NCBI RefSeq assembly: GCF_001999965.1 | Contig: NZ_CP019646.1 | Coordinates: forward strand, 682,001-746,000 | Reading direction: 5' to 3' | DNA length: 64,000 nt | Source: Limihaloglobus sulfuriphilus | Lineage (GTDB): Bacteria; Planctomycetota; Phycisphaerae; Sedimentisphaerales; Sedimentisphaeraceae | In this document: piece by piece, positions 26,514-34,914 of the stretch | Position numbering within the stretch: the first letter of the stretch is position 1 | Layout of the letters: each line of letters starts with the position of its first letter | Program-made: the position numbers and the translations under genes | The notes under the pieces: generated by a model | The model's input: only the letters and a program-made list of their open reading frames with translations | The model's database searches: none | Told to the model about the DNA's origin: nothing

Positions 26514-27479
26514 TTATCTTTTGCTCCAAATCCTGGTGTTGAGGTTCAGGTCTTCTACAATCCCGATTGCCATCGCCAGGTCTTCGTAGTATTCACGTAT
26601 AGGGGCAAAATTCAGCAGGGTGGTAAAAATTTTCGGCTCAAAGAGGTTTTTGTTGTACTTTATAGCCACAAAGATACTTTCAAACCTGAATGAGATAAAA
26701 ATCTCCCTGCCGGTACGCTGTTTGAAATCGGTTATACGCTTCATCAGGCTCGTTGAGAGTATGTAGCGGGCCTCGATCTGGTCAGTGGAATGAACCGCAA
26801 AATGCCGTTCAAATTCCGGGTCTTCGAGTTTTACCAGCTCATCACGTGTAAAATTCATGGATTGTAGTCTCTGGCCCAGCCTGCCGAAAAGTTTCTGGGC
26901 AGTATCGGGCAGTACCAGCGTTTTGCCCTCAAAGTGTTTGTTGAATTCGGCAACAAAAAAGAGCCCCCTGAATATCGTGTGGTGCTGTTTGCGGTTTTTG
27001 TGGCGGGTTATATATTCGGTATGCAGCTCAGAAAAGCTCATCGGAGTCTTGCCGACAGTCCCCTCTACGAGGTCTTCGCCTTTGTACTCATCATAACGAG
27101 TTTGAAAAATATCCGACGCATCATATACGTGTGAAGGGATACATGCGTAGGGCTCGAAGTGAAGCTGCGGGTCAATAAATTTGATTATGCGGTTGATAAC
27201 CGTATTCTTGAAATCGGCGACATAAGACTTTGAAAAGAATTTCAGGGCAAAGCTGCATATTACAAATGTGATAACCACAGGAAAGACTATTATACCCAAT
27301 CCCGGCGTTGTCCCGCCGCCAAAAACTATTGCGGCAACTCCGCCAAATACTATAACGGCCGTAACCGCGGCGGTGATTAACAGGTTCCGCAGGACTTTTT
27401 TCCTTTGGTCTTCCAGCAGAACCAGCTCAGGTTCAAGCTCTTTGCTGTAAAAGTCTTTCAGCTCCTCGATTGTTTTCAT
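26514..27479 (-). CDS. DUF3137-family membrane protein
   Basis: A 321-residue protein with a charged N-terminal helix and two closely spaced membrane segments at about 30-80 (LLITAAVTAVIVFGGVAAIVFGG and LGIIVFPVVITFVICSFAL), then a soluble domain. The MSFSELHTEY and FRGLFFVAEFNKHF blocks are typical of DUF3137. The family is often encoded beside lemA, as here, 19 bases downstream of it on the same strand. The function is not established. The pairing suggests a shared membrane-associated role. Confidence 0.85.
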   Translation of the reverse strand: MKTIEELKDFYSKELEPELVLLEDQRKKVLRNLLITAAVTAVIVFGGVAAIVFGGGTTPGLGIIVFPVVITFVICSFALKFFSKSYVADFKNTVINRIIKFIDPQLHFEPYACIPSHVYDASDIFQTRYDEYKGEDLVEGTVGKTPMSFSELHTEYITRHKNRKQHHTIFRGLFFVAEFNKHFEGKTLVLPDTAQKLFGRLGQRLQSMNFTRDELVKLEDPEFERHFAVHSTDQIEARYILSTSLMKRITDFKQRTGREIFISFRFESIFVAIKYNKNLFEPKIFTTLLNFAPIREYYEDLAMAIGIVEDLNLNTRIWSKR

Positions 27480-27498
27480 AATTCAACTTATCGTTTCT

Positions 27499-28071
27499 CT
27501 AGTTTTCCTTTGCAAAGAGTCCGCCGATGTTTGGATTCTGCCTTTCCAGCTCGGAAGTTTCGAATACCTGTTTACGGGTATAGTTCATCATGCCCGCCAC
27601 GACGTTGGTCGGGAACATTTCAACTGCGTTGTTGTAGTCGGTTACAGCAGAGTTGAACGCCCGCCTTGCGGCGGATATCTGCTCTTCAATCTCATTTAGA
27701 GAGGCCTGAAGATGCATGAAATTCTCGTTTGCCTTTAGCTGGGGGTAGTTTTCCACAGCTACCATGATACCGCCCAGTGTCTTTGAGATCATATTATCCA
27801 GGTTGACCCTTTCATCGCTGCTCATTCCGCCTTTCATCGCGGAAGCTCTCAGGCGGGTTACATCTGTCAGCAGCTCCTTTTCGTGGGTCATGTACTGCTT
27901 GACCGTGGCGACAAGGTTGGGAATCAGGTCGTAGCGTTTTTTCAGCATCACATCAATTGTGGAGAATACCCGTTCGACCTCGTTTTTTTTACCGACAAGA
28001 CTGTTTCGGATCAGAATAAAAACAATCAGCAGAAAAACTGCAATTCCAATCCCGATATACAAAGGAACCAT
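27499..28071 (-). CDS. lemA: LemA family protein
   Basis: The 190 residues match LemA in length and layout: a single N-terminal membrane helix (LYIGIGIAVFLLIVFILIRNSLV) followed by a long helical domain with the signature blocks KNEVERVFSTIDVMLKKRYDLIPNLV, KANENFMHLQASLNEIEEQI and ISAARRAFNSAVTDYNNAVE. The biochemical role of LemA is unknown; it is expected at the cell envelope with the helical domain outside the cytoplasm. AGGAG seven bases before the ATG supports the start. It probably forms an operon with the DUF3137 gene. Confidence 0.93.
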   Translation of the reverse strand: MVPLYIGIGIAVFLLIVFILIRNSLVGKKNEVERVFSTIDVMLKKRYDLIPNLVATVKQYMTHEKELLTDVTRLRASAMKGGMSSDERVNLDNMISKTLGGIMVAVENYPQLKANENFMHLQASLNEIEEQISAARRAFNSAVTDYNNAVEMFPTNVVAGMMNYTRKQVFETSELERQNPNIGGLFAKEN

Positions 28072-28149
28072 TTGTTGTCTCCTAATAAAGGTTTATTTCA
28101 TTTTTCATCAATCATTATAAATAATAGCCGTCCAATTAAAAGGTAAAAA

Positions 28150-30165
28150 TCAGGCTTTTTGGGGTTCTTCTTCGGGGTAGAAATTAGTCTCGGGCAGTTG
28201 TTTGTACCAAAGGAAGTACATTCCAATAAGGCATACGACATGTACCAGCAGCGTAATCAAGAGCGAGTTCCACGACTTGACGATTGCCTGCATCGGCAGC
28301 AGAAACAAAGTTATCTGCCAGCCAAGCGCAAACGGCAGCGCCGCCAGGTCAAACGTCCACTCCCTGCGCATCTTCTTCTGTTCTTCTTTGCTGAACATGT
28401 TTATCATGCCGTTCCACAGTCCCCACGGCCGTGTTTTGCGGTAGAAGTTTTCCAGGATATGCGATTCAGCGGGTTTGCCCATATACGTTCCGATAATTGA
28501 GCCGATAAGGCCTATAATACTCATCAAAACGAATTGCCAGCGTTCGTCGAGAAACAGCGATGTGTTCTCTTCTATGGCCGAGCCAAGCATACCGCTTGTT
28601 GCCGCTCTCATAACAATGGCTCCTATCAGTCCGAATACTGTGCCGACAGCGAAGCCCGCGCCGTTAAACCGCCACCAGTAAAGCCGCAGGATACCCGGCA
28701 TCATCAGGCCGCCGCCCAGGCCCATGATTATCCAGCCCCAGATGTCGTTTATGCTCTTAACCGAGACCGCCATCAGGAAACCGACCACGACAACGGCAAT
28801 AACAAACATCCAGTTCACAAACATCAGCTCGAAGTTTTTCGCCTTGGGCCGCAGGTATGCCTGGTAGATATCACGTGTAAAGAAACCGTTTGCCATGTTT
28901 ACTGTTGTGTCAAAGGTTGACATGGACGCCGCGATCAGGGCTATCAGTATCATTCCGCGAAAACCTGCCGGTACCATATAAAGGACAACTGCCGGCAGAA
29001 TCCGTTCTGGGTTTACCGTACCAGAGAAGCTGACGAGATTGAGCTTTTGAGCGTAGTCGGATCCAAGAATATCCGTAAGTCCCGCTATAAGCTCGGGCGG
29101 GCAGAGATTCGGTTTGTTTATGACTGTGCTCAGGACGTCGTTCCAGGTGTTTTCACCTGTGTTTGGATAGAAGCTCTTTATCAGCTCGCTGCTTTGTAAT
29201 ATAACATTCTGATCGGGGAAGAGGTCTCCGACCAGAAACAACCCCAGCACGGCAAAAGAAATCATTAAAGGCCAGCGGAACATGATGCATGATACCGTCA
29301 TGGCAGTGAGCGTACCGCATTCGCGGTCATTTTTCGCGCCGAAATATTTTGGTTCTGCTCCCATGCCCAGCCCGCCGAAAACGTTGCGGAGAAGATAGAA
29401 AAACGCGAACCAGAACAGGTTTCTGTAAACTTCGTAGCCTGCGGGCATTTCTGTGTCAAAGTGGGGTGCAGAGGTTATCCACTGGCTGTTGCCGGTTATT
29501 TCCTGGGCGTATTCTGCCAGTGAATCTATGCTTGCTACCTTTATTATTGCCATTGAGCTTATAAATATTACACCTGTGATAACAATGCCCGCCTGAAAAA
29601 CGTCTGTAAATACTACGCCGTAAAAGCCGGACATCATCGTGTAGATTGCCGCGATAAAAATCAGTCCCATCGCGCATTGTACCGGAGTAAAGGGAAGGAA
29701 CATTGAGAGGAACATCCCCACACCCTTTATCATGTAAGCCAGCATACCCACAGTTGTGAATATTGCCGCTACGGCTGAGGCGATACGGGCGAATTTGCCG
29801 CCGAAGCCCTCGCCGAACCTGAACTTCATCCATTCTGCTCCGGTAATACACTGACTTCTGCGGTGCCATTTACCCAGCCATAAAAGGCAAAGGGCGGCTA
29901 TAAGTACGGCTCCTCCTCGAAATTCGATGAACAGTCCGCGAGGGCCAAGAAGAAAAAGAAACGATGTAACTACCATAGTGCCGGTAACATCGAGCCAGGA
30001 AGCCATGCCCGAGATTCCGAGCGCCCACCAGGGAAGCGATCGGCCGCCGAGGAAATAATCTTCCATACTCGATGACGCTTTTCGTTGAAGATAAACTCCC
30101 AACCCTACAAGGATTGAAAAATATACAACTATTATTGTATAATCAATAGAGTTCAGGTAGCTCAT
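28150..30165 (-). CDS. Sodium:solute symporter (SSS family)
   Basis: A 671-residue polytopic membrane protein with about 13-15 hydrophobic helices. The N-terminus (DYTIIVVYFSILVGLGVYLQRKASSSMEDYFLGGRSLPWW) is the typical SSS opening, and GMASWLDVTGTM lies in the region that lines the sodium site in this family. Such carriers import sugars, organic acids or amino acids with sodium; the substrate cannot be read from sequence. Large loops between helices 8 and 9 and an extra C-terminal helix pair are typical of planctomycete members. It lies upstream of lemA on the same strand (78-base gap). AAGGA precedes the ATG. Confidence 0.9.
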   Translation of the reverse strand: MSYLNSIDYTIIVVYFSILVGLGVYLQRKASSSMEDYFLGGRSLPWWALGISGMASWLDVTGTMVVTSFLFLLGPRGLFIEFRGGAVLIAALCLLWLGKWHRRSQCITGAEWMKFRFGEGFGGKFARIASAVAAIFTTVGMLAYMIKGVGMFLSMFLPFTPVQCAMGLIFIAAIYTMMSGFYGVVFTDVFQAGIVITGVIFISSMAIIKVASIDSLAEYAQEITGNSQWITSAPHFDTEMPAGYEVYRNLFWFAFFYLLRNVFGGLGMGAEPKYFGAKNDRECGTLTAMTVSCIMFRWPLMISFAVLGLFLVGDLFPDQNVILQSSELIKSFYPNTGENTWNDVLSTVINKPNLCPPELIAGLTDILGSDYAQKLNLVSFSGTVNPERILPAVVLYMVPAGFRGMILIALIAASMSTFDTTVNMANGFFTRDIYQAYLRPKAKNFELMFVNWMFVIAVVVVGFLMAVSVKSINDIWGWIIMGLGGGLMMPGILRLYWWRFNGAGFAVGTVFGLIGAIVMRAATSGMLGSAIEENTSLFLDERWQFVLMSIIGLIGSIIGTYMGKPAESHILENFYRKTRPWGLWNGMINMFSKEEQKKMRREWTFDLAALPFALGWQITLFLLPMQAIVKSWNSLLITLLVHVVCLIGMYFLWYKQLPETNFYPEEEPQKA

Positions 30166-30400
30166 AACAAACGTTCCTTGATGTAAATAATATGTTAATT
30201 TTTAGTTTGAGATAATAATACTGCCAAAAATAAATAATTCAACTTCTATTCACTGACAAAAATGCGTAATAGTTAGACGGGAGCAAACACTGGAATTTGT
30301 TACGGATTTGCGGCTCAGTAACAAAAAACTGTGATTAAGTACAAAGTATTGCTGTAAAGTGTTTTACGTATTGGATCAGGGCTTGTCTTTCAGGGGTAGT

Positions 30401-32377
30401 TTATGAGCGGATCTGCTCAACGGTGCATTCGGGGATTGCCTTTAGGAACAATCTGCCGTAATATTTTGTAATTATTCTGCTGTCCAGGATTGCCACGATA
30501 CCCTTATCGCTTTTTTTACGGATCAACCGGCCGAAGCCCTGTTTAAACTTTATAATCGCTGATGGCAGCTGAAATTCATTGAATGGATTGCCGCCTTTTT
30601 TGCGTATTTGCTCAATCTTACCCTGAATCAGGGGCCGGCTGGGTACGGCGAAAGGCAGTTTTACGATAATCACATTAGAGAGTGACTCGCCGGGCACATC
30701 GACTCCCTGCCAGAAACTTTCCGTGCCGAAAAGCACGCTTTGAGTGTCGTTTACAAATTCCTTGAGTAGTGTTGTCCTGTCAATACTTGAGCCCTGGCAA
30801 AGAAGCTGTATCCCCATATCTTCAAGAGGGCCGCGAAGTTTGTCGGCAAACTCATCGAGCATCCTGTAGCTGGTGAAGAGTACAAACGCTCTGCCCTGGG
30901 TCATTTTTATGTACTGAAGTGTTTTATCTGCCGCGGCTTTTGTGAATTCAAAGCTGTTCGGTTCTGGAAGGGCCGTTTCTATATAGACCTTTACCTGGTT
31001 CTTGTAGTCAAAATGTGAGTCAAGCTGAATAGAATCGTAATCGTTCAAGCCGATACGGCCGGCAAGGTAATCAAACCCCTTTTCTCCGCCGCAGCTTAGC
31101 GTTGCGCTTGTAGCTATAATTGAGGGGAAGGGTTTGTAAAGGAAATCCTGAAGGTGGGGGCCGACTTCCAGCGGTGCGCTTCGCAGGTTTATGCGTGCAA
31201 AACGGCCGGCCTTGTATTCAAGCCAGTAGATAAAACCGTCGTCCTCGGCGGGTCTTTTTATAAAGCTGCTGACGGCATCTTCATAGTCTTTCAGGATTTC
31301 CACATACCGGCCAAGCTCAAAACGGTTGTCGTCTTCTTCGTCAAGTTTGCCGGCCTGGGAATTTAGTTTGATCCTCAGCGCCCGCAGTGCCGGGCTTAGT
31401 GTGTCCTCAATGAAATTTGCAGGGCATCTGCCGCTGAAACTCTGCCCCTGTTGTTTTATCCAGTCTTCTGCTGATTGAAAGAAAAGCTCGCTTGATTTCC
31501 TGCAATCATCAACGAGAGGGCATAATTCGCTCTGGCCGGTTATTTTGAGCAGTCCTGTGTTTTTGCCGGAATTGAACAAGCCGTTCAGGGTATAGGCTAT
31601 TCGGGAGGACGAGAGGTTTATGCCGATATGCTGCTCTGCAACCTGTTCTATGTTGTGTGCCTCATCGACAATGATGTATGCGTAATCGGGTATAATGCCC
31701 ATGCCGTTTTGTTTTTTCAGCACGAGATCGCTAAAGAGCAGAGCGTGATTTGCGACAATGATATTTGACGTTTCAAGTGAGCGGCGGGCCTTCATGTAAA
31801 AACATTCGCGAAACGAAGGGCATTTTCGGCCTTTGCAGTTTCCGTGCTCACTCTGCACCGCCTCCCAGGTCTTTGGCGAGGGGACAAACGGAATTGAGCT
31901 GAGCGAACCGTCGTCAGTGGTCTTTACCCATTTTGCCAGAAGCTGCATCTCGGAATTTTCTCCGTCAAAGAGGGTTGCTCCGGCGTCTTTGGCAAATTTG
32001 AACCGTCTCAGGCATATATAGTTGCTGCGGCCCTTGGCGATATTTGCGTTAAACTCCCAGGGCAGCACCTTTGCCAGGAATGGCAGATCCTTGTTTATGA
32101 GCTGCTCCTGGAGGTTTATGGTATGTGTGCTGACAAGAACGCGGCAGTTGTTTTCGATAGCCTTGAAAATGGCGCATGTCAGATAGGCGAAACTTTTGCC
32201 TGTACCTGTACCGGCTTCGGCCAGCAGGTGGCGAGAAGTCTCAAAAGATCTCATTATTGCCTGAGACATTGCTACCTGCCCGGGCCGGTGCTCATAGTCT
32301 CTCATTCCTGAGGCGACAAGTCCGTCCGGGCCGAGTATGTGATCTACGTCAAATACCTGGGTTTCAAACGATATCAA
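30401..32377 (-). CDS. dinG: DinG/XPD-like ATP-dependent DNA helicase
   Basis: A superfamily 2 helicase of the XPD/DinG group. The Walker A loop AGTGTGKSFAYL is at residues 56-62 and the DEAH box occurs in IIVDEAHNIEQV. Between them, Cys residues in GNCKGRKCPSFREC are candidates for the [4Fe-4S] cluster of this group. The C-terminal motifs FGTESFWQGVDVPG and QGFGRLIR are present. It should act on DNA or R-loop structures in repair and replication. Its start overlaps the end of the TPR gene by four bases (ATGA), so it is the last gene of the ispA-dxs-nadK operon. Confidence 0.9.
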   Translation of the reverse strand: MISFETQVFDVDHILGPDGLVASGMRDYEHRPGQVAMSQAIMRSFETSRHLLAEAGTGTGKSFAYLTCAIFKAIENNCRVLVSTHTINLQEQLINKDLPFLAKVLPWEFNANIAKGRSNYICLRRFKFAKDAGATLFDGENSEMQLLAKWVKTTDDGSLSSIPFVPSPKTWEAVQSEHGNCKGRKCPSFRECFYMKARRSLETSNIIVANHALLFSDLVLKKQNGMGIIPDYAYIIVDEAHNIEQVAEQHIGINLSSSRIAYTLNGLFNSGKNTGLLKITGQSELCPLVDDCRKSSELFFQSAEDWIKQQGQSFSGRCPANFIEDTLSPALRALRIKLNSQAGKLDEEDDNRFELGRYVEILKDYEDAVSSFIKRPAEDDGFIYWLEYKAGRFARINLRSAPLEVGPHLQDFLYKPFPSIIATSATLSCGGEKGFDYLAGRIGLNDYDSIQLDSHFDYKNQVKVYIETALPEPNSFEFTKAAADKTLQYIKMTQGRAFVLFTSYRMLDEFADKLRGPLEDMGIQLLCQGSSIDRTTLLKEFVNDTQSVLFGTESFWQGVDVPGESLSNVIIVKLPFAVPSRPLIQGKIEQIRKKGGNPFNEFQLPSAIIKFKQGFGRLIRKKSDKGIVAILDSRIITKYYGRLFLKAIPECTVEQIRS

Positions 32378-34032
32378 TTCTCTGATGAACCTTCAGTTTT
32401 GGACTGTTCTTTTACATGCGGTTTGATAACTGCTTCAAGCCGTTTTATTGATTGCTCATAAGGCATCTGTATAGAGGCTTCCTGAATATTCTCATAAGCC
32501 TGCTGGTAGTTCTCCAGCTGGAGGTTTATATATGCCAGCAGGAACATGAGCTCGCCGGCCTGGCTTCTTTCATACCAGCGTTTGATGTCGGAAATTCTTT
32601 TCTCTATCTGTTCCATACTGCCGGTGATATGTGCCAGATCAACTTTCGTACGCGGATAATCCGGATAGAGCAGTATTGCTCTGTTCAAAGCATACGAGCT
32701 TGAGAGGTATTCACCCGAGCATAGCAGAGCCAGCGATTTTCCGGCGTAGGGCAGGGGGTCTTCGGGCTTGAACACAGATGCCAGCTCGTACGAATCCACA
32801 GCGGTATTGTATTTGCCGACCTGCATAAATTCTTCTGCCGCTTTCATGTACATGTTGAACTTTGTATCCACCAATGCGGCGAAAGTTTTATGCTTTTTGA
32901 TTGTATCACGTGCTTTTTTACGTTCTTCTTCGGTGAGCTCTATACCCTCAATTTCGGGCATGTATTCCTCTCCGACAGTTTCAATGCCTTCGAGTTTTGC
33001 TTTTTTACGCAATTCTGTCTGTTCAGATTCTTCTTGCCGGGCTTCGCCGCCGGATTCTTCTGTTTCTCTGCCTTCGGGATACATCATTTGCTCACGCAGC
33101 CTCTTTAGATTCTCATCGCGCATCTGCTCAAAGAGATCCCGCTGATCGGTTTTTTCCCGTTTTTCCTTGAGCATTTGCTGATATTGCTTCATGTTGTCCG
33201 GCCGGCTTTCTGTGTCGATGTCCTGCTGCTGATCAAGCTCATCTCTTGGGATGTCGATCCTGTCCTGCGGCTGATCAGGCTGCTGTTCCATATCCAGTGA
33301 ACGGTCTCTATCCATGAGCTTCATAAGCTGCTGGTCAAGCGGGTCCTGAGCGTCCAGAGGTTTGTCTTTAAGCTGTTTCTGGTACTCCAGTTGAATTTTA
33401 TCCTCAAGTTTGCTGTACTGGTAACTTTGCGGGTCAGTCCTTAGGTAGCTGTCTGGTATCGTAGGGAATTTCATTGACGAATTAGGGCTTCTGCCTCTTA
33501 TTTCAAGACGTTTTCCAGCCGTTCCGCGGCCTTTGGTATAATCAGAATTAGACATCATGTTCGATTGCTGTTTTCTCAAATACAGCGTGTTGTAAGATGC
33601 CGTGCTCCTCGATGGAAAGTAGTAAGGCCGGGCTCCTGTAATTCCGCCTGAGCCGGGCACAGAGTGGGCAGTGTCACGGAGGAAATAATCAAGCTGTGAG
33701 CTGCCGAGGTTTCCCATAAAATCGCCCGCCGTGCGGTACGGGACTGAGCCTCTGAAATGCCTGCCTTGGGTTATGTTTCCGGTGACAATGTTGTTTGAGG
33801 TGTTCAAAGACGGTGTGCTTGGCACGGTATAATTGTACGGAGAGGACCTTCTCGGCTGACTGTACGAGCTGGCAGGAGTTGTAGCCGGTGAGTTCGTACG
33901 GAAATTTGAGCGGCCGGTGGTTATCGGCCCTGAGGATGTAACCGGAGAAGATGCCGGGTTTGCCGCATGTGAGGGCAGACAGAAAACTGCCGCCGATATT
34001 ATCGTAACTAACGTTGTATATGTCTTATTCAT
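32374..34032 (-). CDS. Exported TPR-like protein of unknown role
   Basis: The 552 residues begin with a Sec signal peptide (TTLVTIISAAVFCLPSHAA). Next come a Ser/Thr/Pro/Tyr-rich unstructured region (about 25-200), a highly charged Glu/Gln/Arg helical part (about 200-370), and then tetratricopeptide-like repeats at about 385-520 (AAEEFMQVGKYNTAVDSYELASVFKPEDPLPYAG). No enzymatic motif is visible. TPRs suggest a protein-interaction scaffold in the periplasm. It sits inside a housekeeping operon between nadK and dinG, overlapping dinG by four bases. GAAAGG lies seven bases before the ATG. Confidence 0.75.
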   Translation of the reverse strand: MNKTYTTLVTIISAAVFCLPSHAANPASSPVTSSGPITTGRSNFRTNSPATTPASSYSQPRRSSPYNYTVPSTPSLNTSNNIVTGNITQGRHFRGSVPYRTAGDFMGNLGSSQLDYFLRDTAHSVPGSGGITGARPYYFPSRSTASYNTLYLRKQQSNMMSNSDYTKGRGTAGKRLEIRGRSPNSSMKFPTIPDSYLRTDPQSYQYSKLEDKIQLEYQKQLKDKPLDAQDPLDQQLMKLMDRDRSLDMEQQPDQPQDRIDIPRDELDQQQDIDTESRPDNMKQYQQMLKEKREKTDQRDLFEQMRDENLKRLREQMMYPEGRETEESGGEARQEESEQTELRKKAKLEGIETVGEEYMPEIEGIELTEEERKKARDTIKKHKTFAALVDTKFNMYMKAAEEFMQVGKYNTAVDSYELASVFKPEDPLPYAGKSLALLCSGEYLSSSYALNRAILLYPDYPRTKVDLAHITGSMEQIEKRISDIKRWYERSQAGELMFLLAYINLQLENYQQAYENIQEASIQMPYEQSIKRLEAVIKPHVKEQSKTEGSSEN

Positions 34033-34050
34033 TGTAAAACCTTTCGTTTA

Positions 34051-34902
34051 TCAAGTGGTTTCTGAGTATCTGGGTTTCTTGGCCCAGTGAAGTTTGTCAG
34101 AAAGGGTGTTCCAGTATGTTCTCATTGGGTTGCTCACAACATTAAAGGTGCTTTTGGCACGTGTTACTTCAATGCAGTCATGCTTCTTAATGCTGCAAGA
34201 TGCCTGCCCGTCGAGAGTTACCCAGGTACCCCGGTTGATTTTCATCGGAAGTATGCAGACTCTGTAGTCCGGAGGTATTACCACAGGCCGGAAACTCAGC
34301 GATTGGCAGCTTACAGGAGTTATAACCATAGCCTCGAGTGCAGAGCTAAGAATCGGACCTCCTGCTGAAAGGTTGTAAGCCGTTGAACCGGTAGGCGTTG
34401 AGATGATGAGTCCGTCGCTTCTGGGGTCGGCGAGAAACTCGCCTTCTACCTCTATCAGCAACTCTATCATTCTAAAAGGTTTACCGGCCATAACGGCAAC
34501 CTCATTTACTGCCAGACGGTTGAATTTTTCGAGGCCTTTTGAGTAAACCTTGCACCGCAGAAGCATACGTTTTTCTATAGGCAGTTTTTTCTCAAGCACA
34601 TCATCGAAAAACGTTTCAATCTCTTCAATGCTGAACTCGGCCAAAAATCCCAGACGCCCTGCGTTTACCCCGACAACCGGTATTCCCAACGAAGAAAGGT
34701 GCGATGCAGCGCTGAGAAGCGTTCCGTCGCCTCCGAAAGTAAAGGCGATATCAGCATCCGGCAGCAACCCGTCTATAGAGCTTCCGCCAAAACTGTCGAA
34801 AACAATGTCGACCCTGTCGGAAGAAAAACCGCGAAAGTACTTGACAGCCTCCGCCGCGTTTTTCTTGTCTGGATCACCGAATATTATCGCCCGGGGTTTC
34901 AA
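34051..34902 (-). CDS. nadK: NAD kinase
   Basis: NadK phosphorylates NAD to NADP. The GGDGT motif is at residues 57-61, followed by GVNAGRLGFLAEF and the NAD-binding block DGLIISTPTGSTAYNLSAGGPI. The length of 283 is normal. The start is a TTG codon at 34902 with AAAGGA about eight bases upstream. It lies 12 bases after dxs; Dxs and the downstream isoprenoid pathway need NADPH, which may explain the operon. Confidence 0.93.
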   Translation of the reverse strand: MKPRAIIFGDPDKKNAAEAVKYFRGFSSDRVDIVFDSFGGSSIDGLLPDADIAFTFGGDGTLLSAASHLSSLGIPVVGVNAGRLGFLAEFSIEEIETFFDDVLEKKLPIEKRMLLRCKVYSKGLEKFNRLAVNEVAVMAGKPFRMIELLIEVEGEFLADPRSDGLIISTPTGSTAYNLSAGGPILSSALEAMVITPVSCQSLSFRPVVIPPDYRVCILPMKINRGTWVTLDGQASCSIKKHDCIEVTRAKSTFNVVSNPMRTYWNTLSDKLHWAKKPRYSETT

Positions 34903-34914
34903 TCAACTGGTCCT

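Noticed and set aside
28150-30165. The sodium:solute symporter as the importer of the polysaccharide locus
   Set aside because: It lies about 9 kb away on the opposite strand among lemA and housekeeping genes, so no link to the locus can be supported.
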